A stretch of 5,517 nt of DNA, from NCBI GenBank assembly GCA_022844585.1, contig JALHLM010000419.1, positions 1 through 5,517 of the forward strand, written 5' to 3'. The notes below the pieces were generated by a model. That model saw only the letters and a program-made list of their open reading frames with translations. It ran no database searches and was not told the origin of the DNA. A program made the translations under genes and the position numbers. Within the stretch, counting starts at the first letter, position 1; every line of letters starts with the position of its first letter. Source of the DNA: Pirellulales bacterium. Its GTDB lineage: Bacteria > Planctomycetota > Planctomycetia > Pirellulales > JALHLM01. This document shows positions 1 to 5,517 of this stretch, in pieces.

Positions 1-2000
1 CGGATCCGGAATTCGCGGACATGTCGCGGCGCTTTTGGGTCGCCGCGGCGCTAACGCTGCCGGTGCTCGCGCTCGCGATGGCGCCGATGCTGGGCGTGCC
101 CGTCGACCGGTGGATCGGTCCGGCCTGGAATCAAGGACTGCAATTGTTGCTGACCACGCCGGTCGTCGCCTGGGCCGGCTGGCCGATCTTTGCACGTGGC
201 GTGCGCTCGATCGCGACGTGGAACTTGAACATGTTCACGCTGATCGCCATCGGCACCGGCGCGGCCTACGTTTATAGCCTGGGCGCCGTGTTGTTTCCGG
301 GACTCATTCCGGACGATTTCAAACATCACGGCAATGTCGAAGTCTATTTCGAATCAGCCGCGGTGATCGTGACCTTGGTGTTGCTCGGCCAGGTGCTGGA
401 GCTGCGCGCCCGAGGGCGCACGAACAGCGCGATTCGCGAGTTGCTTTCGCTCGCGCCACCGACGGCGCGCGTGGTCCATGACGGCCATGAGATGGACGTA
501 CCGTTGGAGGAAGTGCGCAGCGGCGATGTACTGCGCGTGCGCCCCGGCGAGAAGATCCCCGTCGATGGAACACTGACCGACGGCCGCAGCGCGGTCGACG
601 AATCGATGATGACCGGCGAGCCGATGCCGGTGGAAAAGCAGACGGGCGACCGCGTCATCGGCGGCACCGTCAACCAAACCGGCTCGTTCCTGATGACGGC
701 CGAGCAAGTCGGCGAGCACACCGTTTTGGCGCGCATCGTGCAACTCGTCGCGCAGGCGCAGCGCAGCCGCGCGCCGATCCAAAAAGTCGCCGACGCCGTG
801 GCCGGTTACTTTGTGCCGGCCGTGGTGCTGGTCGCCATCGTCACGTTTCTCGTCTGGGCCATCGCGCAACCGGCGCAGCCGGCGCTCGCCTATGCACTGG
901 TGAACGCGGTGGCGGTGCTGATCATCGCCTGCCCTTGCGCGCTGGGACTGGCCACGCCGATGTCCATCATGGTCGGCATCGGCCGCGGGGCGCAAACCGG
1001 CGTGTTGATCAAGAACGCGGAATCGCTCGAAGCGCTGGAAAAGATCGATACGATCGTCGTCGACAAAACCGGCACGTTGACCGAAGGGCGACCCAAGTTG
1101 ACGGAGTGTCTTCCCGCGGATGGTTGGACCGAAAACGAACTCCTGCGCATCGCCGCTGCGGTGGAGCAATTGAGTGAACATCCGCTAGCGCACGCCATCA
1201 TTGCCGCCGCGCGCGAACGCGACGTCGAACTTCCCAAACCTGACGACTTTCATTCGATCACCGGCGGCGGCGTCGAGGCGAAGATCGAAGGCCGATCAGT
1301 ATTAATTGGCAGCCCGACGCTTCTCTCGCAACAAGGCGTCATGGCTAACGATGCCGAAGCCATGGCGCTGCAGTCGCAAGGCAAGACCGTGATATTCGTT
1401 GCCGCGGACGGCCAATTCGCCGGCCTATTGGCGGTGTCGGACCCAATCAAGTCGTCAACGCGCGAAGCGGTGCAGTCGCTGCATCGACTGGGCTTGCGCA
1501 TCGTCATGCTCACCGGCGACAATGAACGCACCGCGCAGGCTGTCGCCGCGCAACTCGGGATCGACGAATTCGCGGCGGGCCTGAAACCCGAGGACAAACA
1601 TGCCCGCGTTCAGGCCATGCGCGCGGAAGGAAGACGCGTGGCGATGGCCGGCGACGGCGTCAACGATGCCCCGGCCTTGGCTGCGGCCGACGTTGGCATC
1701 GCGATGGGTGCCGGGGCCGACGTGGCGATCGAATCGGCCGGCGTGACGCTGGTGAAAGGGGACTTACGGGGCATCGCCCGCGCGGTGCAACTCAGCCGGG
1801 CGACCATGCGCAACATCCGGCAGAACCTGTTCTTCGCCATGATCTACAACGCTCTCGGCGTACCGATCGCCGCCGGCGTGCTCTATCCGCTGTCGGAGAA
1901 CCTGTTACTCAACCCGATGTTCGCCGCGGCAGCAATGAGCCTGAGCTCGGTCTCGGTAATCAGCAACGCACTTCGTTTGCGCGGGATGAAGCTGGCGTGA
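1..2000 (+). CDS. copA: Copper-translocating P-type ATPase (P1B-1, CopA-like), 5'-truncated by the window
   Basis: This is an inner-membrane Cu(I) export pump driven by ATP, acting in copper tolerance. Residues are numbered from the Met at base 21. Visible motifs are the actuator TGE at 198-200, the membrane CPC at 304-306, the phosphorylation site DKTGT with Asp348, the His-Pro of the nucleotide domain at 387-388, TGDN at 498-501 and GDGVND at 544-549. Eight membrane segments lie near 5-25, 40-60, 70-93, 108-128, 264-282, 290-312, 600-622 and 628-650. N602 followed by YN at 609-610 and P615, and MSLSS at 639-643, complete the P1B-1 Cu(I) signature. The frame stays open to base 3 and reads DPEFADM before the segment RRFW, matching the family's usual PEL-x-DM-TRRFW junction, so the Met at base 21 is internal. 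The missing part should hold the N-terminal metal-binding (HMA and/or YHS) domain. All core catalytic residues are intact. It is transcribed towards the opposing MFS gene. The family call is very secure; the exact paralogue (CopA, or an ATPase feeding cuproprotein assembly) is not. Confidence 0.96.
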   Translation, partial: DPEFADMSRRFWVAAALTLPVLALAMAPMLGVPVDRWIGPAWNQGLQLLLTTPVVAWAGWPIFARGVRSIATWNLNMFTLIAIGTGAAYVYSLGAVLFPGLIPDDFKHHGNVEVYFESAAVIVTLVLLGQVLELRARGRTNSAIRELLSLAPPTARVVHDGHEMDVPLEEVRSGDVLRVRPGEKIPVDGTLTDGRSAVDESMMTGEPMPVEKQTGDRVIGGTVNQTGSFLMTAEQVGEHTVLARIVQLVAQAQRSRAPIQKVADAVAGYFVPAVVLVAIVTFLVWAIAQPAQPALAYALVNAVAVLIIACPCALGLATPMSIMVGIGRGAQTGVLIKNAESLEALEKIDTIVVDKTGTLTEGRPKLTECLPADGWTENELLRIAAAVEQLSEHPLAHAIIAAARERDVELPKPDDFHSITGGGVEAKIEGRSVLIGSPTLLSQQGVMANDAEAMALQSQGKTVIFVAADGQFAGLLAVSDPIKSSTREAVQSLHRLGLRIVMLTGDNERTAQAVAAQLGIDEFAAGLKPEDKHARVQAMRAEGRRVAMAGDGVNDAPALAAADVGIAMGAGADVAIESAGVTLVKGDLRGIARAVQLSRATMRNIRQNLFFAMIYNALGVPIAAGVLYPLSENLLLNPMFAAAAMSLSSVSVISNALRLRGMKLA

Positions 2001-2020
2001 TTCAACACGGGGCGATCAAA

Positions 2021-2180
2021 CACTAGCCCGTAGCGCAAGCGAGGGAGAGTTGACGACGTCACAAAGTATAAGATTGAACTCTCGCTGTCGTTGGATACAA
2101 GCGATGGAGGAGTCGTTGAGAGTTCCATCATTTGCATGATGTCGACGTCCGCTCCCCCTCGCTGGCGCTACGGGCTAGTG
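2021..2180. repeat. Intergenic element with terminal inverted repeats (MITE/REP-like), between convergent genes
   Basis: The left arm at 2021-2047 begins CACTAGCCCGTAGCGCAAGC. The right arm at 2152-2180 is its reverse complement, with one mismatch in the outer 20 bases and a two-base indel further in. The ~105-bp interior holds no credible gene and contains smaller dyads. The element starts 20 bp after the ATPase stop and ends 10 bp before the MFS stop codon, so it fills nearly all of the convergent gap. The arm sequence resembles repeats I associate with planctomycete intergenic regions. It could be a non-autonomous mobile element, or a folded RNA acting as a two-way transcription terminator; it has no U-run of a classic intrinsic terminator. 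A GCGAT occurs on both flanks (2012-2016 and 2183-2187), but it does not abut the arms, so it is not a clear target duplication. Confidence 0.8.
2072..2129. repeat. Nested imperfect inverted repeat inside the intergenic element
   Basis: GATTGAACTCTC at 2072-2083 pairs with GAGAGTTCCATC at 2118-2129 at 11 of 12 positions, leaving a 34-base loop. A second small dyad follows at 2126-2141 (CATCAT, TTGC loop, ATGATG) and shares a few bases with it, so the two stems would compete at that edge. Together with the outer arms this would let a transcript from either strand fold into a long, branched hairpin. Pairing was read by eye; no folding energy was computed. Confidence 0.6.
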
Positions 2181-2190
2181 TCGCGATTTC

Positions 2191-3528
2191 TCACGCGACG
2201 CTTTGAGCTTCGTCGCGCCCGCGCTGTGGATCGACAAACGCCACCACCGCGGAACCGCAGACGATAAACACCAGCAGGCTGAGAATCGCCAGATGCGCAT
2301 TGCCGGTGCGGACCACGATTGTGCCGAACAGGAACGGGCCGACCATGCTGGTGGCCTTTTGCGAAAGGCTGAAAAAGCCCATGAATTCCGCCGTATGCGC
2401 CTTCGGCGTCATGTAGCCCATGATCGAACGACTGACCGATTGGGTGCCGCCCATAATGAGCGCGAGCACGCCGGCAAGCGCCCAGAATTGAGCCTTTGTC
2501 GTGACATAGTACGCGCCCACCAATAGACCGGCCCAACAAGCCAAGCAGAGCATTAGCGCCGTCTTTTGTCCCCAGCGGTCGGCGAGCCAGCCAATCAGGA
2601 GCGCTCCGGGAAAGGCTGCGAATTGAATCAACAACACGACCTGCGCGAGTTCCATCGGCGTCATCTTCAGCACGCGATCGGCAAACACCGAGGCCTGCGT
2701 GAGGACGGTGTTGATCCCCTCGTTGTAAAGTAGATAGCCGGCAAGAAAGATGGACAGTGTCCGATAGCGCCGCACGTTGCGGAGCGTGTGATACACCTCG
2801 CCGAACGCCTCGCGCGCCGCGCGATGCAGTGGCAGCGGCGCTTTGCGCGGTTGGCCGCGGTCGCGCAACACGAGGATCGTCGGCAGCGTGAACACGCCCC
2901 ACCAGAGCCCCATGATGATGAGCCCAATGCGCAAGTGCGTGGCGGCGCTATCGATGCCAAATCGGGGAGCGAACATGAACACCATGAGCGCCGCGAGCAA
3001 CGCCAACCCGCCGCCAATGTAGCCGGCCGCAAAGCCCCAGGACGAAACGCGATTTAACTGTGATTCATCCGCCAATTCCGGCAGGAACCCGTTGTAGAAA
3101 CTGAACGATAGTTCAAACAAAATGTGCGCCGTCAGAAAGAGCGCCACGATCAGCGCGGGAACCATCGGCACCACGCCCAGCAGCACCGACGCGGTCGCAC
3201 CGCCGAGCGCGGTAATGGCTAGCCAACCACGCTTGTTCGCACGCGCGTCGGCCATCGCGCCCAGCATGGGCGACAAGAGTGCCGACATGAACATCGACGT
3301 GCCGATGCCGAAGCTCCAGACCATCGTGCCAACGTCGCCGGGCAACGCTACTTTGGTGATATAGGCGACGAGGATCGTGATCGAAAGCGTCGAATACGCG
3401 CTATTCGCCCAGTCGTAGCAGGCCCAAGCCCAGAGTTCCCGGCGCGTCGCCCGCGCGGCCGGCTCGCCCGGCTTTGTATGCGGCGCAGCATAAGGATTCT
3501 CGTGGCTCGAGGTTGGCTGGTTCGTCAT
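2191..3528 (-). CDS. MFS transporter, UMF1 / Atg22-like family
   Basis: This 445-residue polytopic inner-membrane protein belongs to the major facilitator superfamily, in the UMF1 branch related to yeast vacuole effluxer Atg22. Family marks are YDWANSAY at 38-45 in the first membrane segment, FYNGFLPELA at 144-153 followed by RVSSWGFAAGYIGG at 160-173, the MFS loop GWLADRWG at 313-320, GGTQSVSRS at 360-368 and EFMGFFSLSQ at 381-390. Hydrophobic stretches are consistent with about 12 helices, and the length is normal for the family. The cytoplasmic N-terminus carries NPYAAP at 11-16, a short motif often seen in planctomycete membrane proteins. The ATG is preceded by GAGGA only three bases away, a close and mediocre ribosome site. 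The next upstream gene on this strand ends 86 bp away, so it may be third in an operon. The substrate is unknown: Atg22 exports amino acids from the yeast vacuole, but most bacterial UMF1 proteins are uncharacterised. Confidence 0.9.
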   Translation of the reverse strand: MTNQPTSSHENPYAAPHTKPGEPAARATRRELWAWACYDWANSAYSTLSITILVAYITKVALPGDVGTMVWSFGIGTSMFMSALLSPMLGAMADARANKRGWLAITALGGATASVLLGVVPMVPALIVALFLTAHILFELSFSFYNGFLPELADESQLNRVSSWGFAAGYIGGGLALLAALMVFMFAPRFGIDSAATHLRIGLIIMGLWWGVFTLPTILVLRDRGQPRKAPLPLHRAAREAFGEVYHTLRNVRRYRTLSIFLAGYLLYNEGINTVLTQASVFADRVLKMTPMELAQVVLLIQFAAFPGALLIGWLADRWGQKTALMLCLACWAGLLVGAYYVTTKAQFWALAGVLALIMGGTQSVSRSIMGYMTPKAHTAEFMGFFSLSQKATSMVGPFLFGTIVVRTGNAHLAILSLLVFIVCGSAVVAFVDPQRGRDEAQSVA

Positions 3529-3614
3529 GCGTCCTCAGGGGCGGTCGACTCTCGGTGATGTAACGCGCAACGTGCCGGCAATGTACCGGGCGTGGCGAGT
3601 TTCGGATACGCCGA
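3529..3614. other. 86-bp gap between the SRPBCC and MFS genes
   Basis: Both flanking genes run on the - strand. I see no convincing -35/-10 pair, hairpin with U-run, or small gene here. The only recognisable signal is the GAGGA (bases 3532-3536, read on the - strand) before the MFS start. The gap is long enough for an internal promoter, so membership of the MFS gene in the upstream operon is plausible but not shown. Confidence 0.4.
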
Positions 3615-4097
3615 TCACACCGCGTGCCGCCGTCGCCGTGCGAGCTCCCGCCGCAGGCCTTCCTCGCCTTTGGCCATGGCCCAGCGATGGTTGGCCTCGA
3701 AGACCGGCTTGAGCAGCGCTGACAGCCAGCGCAGCAGCGGTTTTTCCGCCCGCAACCGCCAGTCGTAGGCGATGTCGACTTCGTCGCCCGACTGTTCGAA
3801 CCGCCATACTCCGCGGCCGACGAAATCGCCGGTGGCGTCGAGCGTGAAGCCGCGGGGATAGTTTGTCTCAACGATCCGCATCGACCAGCGCAGCTTGTAG
3901 GGAAGCTTTCCTTTTGTCAGCAAGTCGGCGGCCTTGCCCTGGCCATGCTCCCGACCAGGATCGGTTTCGTCGACGCGCAAATAGACCTCCGGCCACCAGC
4001 GCACGAATTCGACGCCTTGAATCAGCACGTCATAAACTTCGGCCGCCGTGCCGGCGACGCGCCAGTGAGTCAGGAATTGATAGTCGTTGGCTGCCAC
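3615..4097 (-). CDS. SRPBCC (START/polyketide-cyclase-like) family protein
   Basis: This 160-residue protein has no signal peptide or membrane segment and is probably cytoplasmic. Its pattern fits the SRPBCC helix-grip fold, which encloses a hydrophobic pocket: an opening strand at 6-14, a helix at 18-27 leading to FVRWWPEVY (31-39), a run of alternating strands through 68-114 including GDFVGRGVWRF (90-100), and a long amphipathic C-terminal helix at about 120-155 containing NHRWAMAKGEE (136-146). The tail is very basic (RRRR near 154-157). The start is GTG: no ATG is near, the next in-frame Met is residue 73, and the frame upstream runs into the preceding gene. No good Shine-Dalgarno sequence precedes it. 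It begins 16 bp after the stop of the ceramidase-domain gene, so the two are probably co-transcribed and perhaps translationally coupled. Members bind lipids or other hydrophobic ligands or act as cyclases; the ligand here cannot be told. Confidence 0.85.
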   Translation of the reverse strand: MAANDYQFLTHWRVAGTAAEVYDVLIQGVEFVRWWPEVYLRVDETDPGREHGQGKAADLLTKGKLPYKLRWSMRIVETNYPRGFTLDATGDFVGRGVWRFEQSGDEVDIAYDWRLRAEKPLLRWLSALLKPVFEANHRWAMAKGEEGLRRELARRRRHAV

Positions 4098-4113
4098 GAC
4101 AAAGCAATTCCGT

Positions 4114-5466
4114 TTACTTACTGGAGGATTGAACGCGGAATGACTCGGGGAGCAATCGATGAATCGCCGCGAAGATCCGTTCTTCTGTATCGGCCGTCAG
4201 CCGCGTGGGGCGATCGTAGTAGGTCATCGCGCTCGCTCCCTCGTAGCCTCCTTCTTCCCAGATCCGCCGCGACGGGATGTAACACGGCGCGTCGTTGGAA
4301 TAGGCGTTGACCCAGATGCGCTGCGCGTCGAATTCGCGCTTCAAGCGAATCTCATAATCAACGACCACTTCGCCCGGCAGAAAGACCATGGCCAGGTTGT
4401 CGCCGAAGGTCCAGGTTTGGATCGTGTAACCCAACTCAGTTGGCAATGATTGCCCTGCGTCAAGTCGTGAGAGCTGCACGCGGGCATGATATCCGACGGC
4501 GTCCTGCTGCTTGGCGCGGCTCTTCCATTCCTCGCGCGTTGGCAGCGTGTCGAAGGCGAGTTGAATGCGCTCGCGTTTTGCGCTGACGACGCCGAGGATC
4601 GGCTGGTGATCGGCTTTCAATAGCCGCTCAACCTCCGCGGCCAGGCTGCGGCCATGTTGCTCGGCGAGCTCCAGCGTACGGCGCGGGTCGGGATTGCTGT
4701 CCGCGCCGCAGCCGATGGTGATCAGGGCGATCGCTTCCGGATGCGCGCGCTCGATGTGGATTTGTGCGTAGCCAGCCCAGTCGCCGCTGATCAGGTTGTT
4801 GTCGAGGGTCGTGCAATGACAAGCATAGTTGGCGACGATGGCGCGCAACTCGCCTTTGAAATTGTGGACGAACATCACCGGCAGACTATGATCGACCGGC
4901 CCGCCGGGCGTGCGCCGGTTCGCGGCAAAGTCGACATTGCCCACGGCCCAGGACAAATGGCAGGGTTGGCGATCTGCGAGCGCCGCCAGCGAGACCTGTT
5001 CGAGCTTGTCGATCAACGTGGCGGTGTAACGATCGATCGCCGCCTGGTGATCCGCAGGCACCGCTTCGCCGAACAACGTATCCAGTCCGCCGCGGACCAT
5101 GGGCGCCGTATGCGTGTGCGTGTAGGAGAGGGCGAACTTGTCCGGCACGACCTTGGTGCGTTCCGCGAGCCGCCTGGCGACTTCATTCGTCACGGATTCT
5201 GGAATGCATGTCCCGTCGACCATCAACAGCACCGCGGGGCCGACTTCGTCGCTATCGATGGCCAACGCCTTTGCCCAAATCGGATGAATCACCCCTTCGT
5301 GCGGCTCACGACGGAAGCCATAGCCGCTGAGGCGAATCGGTTCCGTTGGCGTGATGTCGATTTTTGCGACGCCGACCGGAGACAATATGTTGTACTGTGC
5401 GAAGGCATTGTCCGCGAAAAGCAGGAACGCAGCGAATGCGAGGGGCGCGATGCGTGATGCAAACAT
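4114..5466 (-). CDS. Secreted neutral/alkaline ceramidase N-terminal-domain protein
   Basis: This is a predicted exported metal-dependent amidase-like hydrolase related to neutral ceramidases (PF04734), which cleave the amide bond of ceramide. Numbering starts at the ATG at 5466. Residues 1-23 form a signal peptide ending AFA before Gln24, with no lipobox, so the protein is probably periplasmic or secreted. The mature part opens with GVAKIDITPTEPIRLSGYG (32-50), typical of the family. Candidate zinc-site motifs are THTHTAP (116-122), ACHCTT with His217, PGE with Glu366 and a late Tyr near 396. GADSNP (254-259) sits where the ceramidase catalytic-Ser segment is expected. NNLISGDWAGYA (223-234) and GYEGAS (407-412) are further family marks. 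At ~450 residues it lacks the C-terminal domain of true ceramidases (usually above 600 residues). An in-frame GTG at 5478 would add MRHR. I prefer the ATG because GTGAGA lies six bases before it as a weak ribosome site. The substrate is uncertain; ceramide is only one option. Confidence 0.88.
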   Translation of the reverse strand: MFASRIAPLAFAAFLLFADNAFAQYNILSPVGVAKIDITPTEPIRLSGYGFRREPHEGVIHPIWAKALAIDSDEVGPAVLLMVDGTCIPESVTNEVARRLAERTKVVPDKFALSYTHTHTAPMVRGGLDTLFGEAVPADHQAAIDRYTATLIDKLEQVSLAALADRQPCHLSWAVGNVDFAANRRTPGGPVDHSLPVMFVHNFKGELRAIVANYACHCTTLDNNLISGDWAGYAQIHIERAHPEAIALITIGCGADSNPDPRRTLELAEQHGRSLAAEVERLLKADHQPILGVVSAKRERIQLAFDTLPTREEWKSRAKQQDAVGYHARVQLSRLDAGQSLPTELGYTIQTWTFGDNLAMVFLPGEVVVDYEIRLKREFDAQRIWVNAYSNDAPCYIPSRRIWEEGGYEGASAMTYYDRPTRLTADTEERIFAAIHRLLPESFRVQSSSK

Positions 5467-5487
5467 ACGGTGTCTCACTGTAAACTT

Positions 5488-5517
5488 GGAGCCGGAAGCG
5501 TGAGCGCCCGGAGCGCG
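5488..5517. repeat. GC-rich dyad repeat upstream of the ceramidase-domain gene (cut by window edge)
   Basis: The segment can fold as CCGG (5492-5495), a two-base AA bulge, GCG (5498-5500), loop TGAG, CGC (5505-5507), CCGG (5508-5511). Its style (GCCGGAAGCGTGAGCGCCCG) resembles another class of repeat I recall from planctomycete intergenic DNA. It begins 21 bp upstream of the preferred ATG and runs off the window, so its full extent, and whether it has a partner arm, cannot be seen. It might lie within the 5' leader of the operon or be the end of an intergenic repeat. Confidence 0.5.

Noticed and set aside
2..14. Adjacent BamHI (GGATCC) and EcoRI (GAATTC) sites resembling a cloning linker
   Set aside because: The in-frame translation across them (DPEFADM) fits the native P1B-ATPase sequence before TM1, so chance occurrence in a real gene is the better explanation.
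354..1181. Long open frame of 275 codons on the - strand
   Set aside because: It lies wholly opposite the ATPase catalytic core, and its translation is Arg/His/Asp-rich with no recognisable domain; it is a GC-driven shadow.
1883..2137. 84-codon - strand frame running from the intergenic element into the ATPase gene
   Set aside because: It spans a structured repeat and the antisense of a conserved gene end, with no ribosome site or recognisable product.
2001..2190. Classic rho-independent terminator for either convergent gene
   Set aside because: Hairpin potential is strong, but no U-run follows the arm on either strand; termination by the element is possible but not claimed as a terminator feature.
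2168..2902. Open frame of 244 codons on the - strand overlapping the MFS gene
   Set aside because: It is a shifted frame of the transporter gene, without membrane segments or motifs; the MFS frame is complete and intact.
4654..5457. Open frame of 267 codons on the + strand
   Set aside because: It is antisense to the ceramidase-domain gene, which has a signal peptide and family motifs. The antisense product is Arg-rich with no family features.
5467..5517. Promoter for the three-gene - strand cluster
   Set aside because: Only ~50 bp of upstream sequence is present and no -35/-10 pair stands out; the promoter probably lies beyond the window.

Overview
The window looks like chromosomal DNA of a GC-rich bacterium, most likely an uncultured planctomycete of the Pirellulales type. 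Three things suggest this. The gap between the first two genes carries a CACTAGCCCGTAGCGCAAGC-type inverted repeat, a class I associate with planctomycete intergenic DNA. The MFS protein begins with an NPYAAP segment, typical of planctomycete membrane proteins. There is also a secreted neutral-ceramidase-domain protein of a kind that is common in planctomycetes. This assignment rests on recalled family features, not on a database search.

Layout: (1) Bases 1-2000, + strand: the C-terminal ~665 residues of a copper-transporting P1B-1 ATPase (CopA type). The reading frame is open to the window edge, so the N-terminal metal-binding part lies outside. (2) Bases 2001-2190: an intergenic region between convergent genes, almost filled by a ~160-bp element with imperfect ~27-29-bp terminal inverted repeats and further nested dyads. 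(3) Bases 2191-5466, - strand: three genes in one direction, read in the order ceramidase-domain secreted hydrolase (4114-5466), SRPBCC/START-like protein (3615-4097), UMF1/Atg22-like MFS transporter (2191-3528). The gaps are 16-17 bp and 86 bp, so the first two are very probably co-transcribed and the third plausibly so. (4) Bases 5488-5517: a GC-rich dyad-containing repeat at the window edge, just upstream of the hydrolase gene.

The ATPase exports Cu(I) from the cytoplasm and appears functionally unrelated to the opposing cluster. The three-gene cluster can be read as an exported amidase-like metallohydrolase, a small hydrophobic-ligand-binding-fold protein and a permease, which would suit handling of a lipid- or amide-derived compound. 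That link is inference from gene order only. I see no tRNA, rRNA, CRISPR array, transposase gene or clear novel defence system. The intergenic inverted-repeat element is the most unusual non-coding structure.
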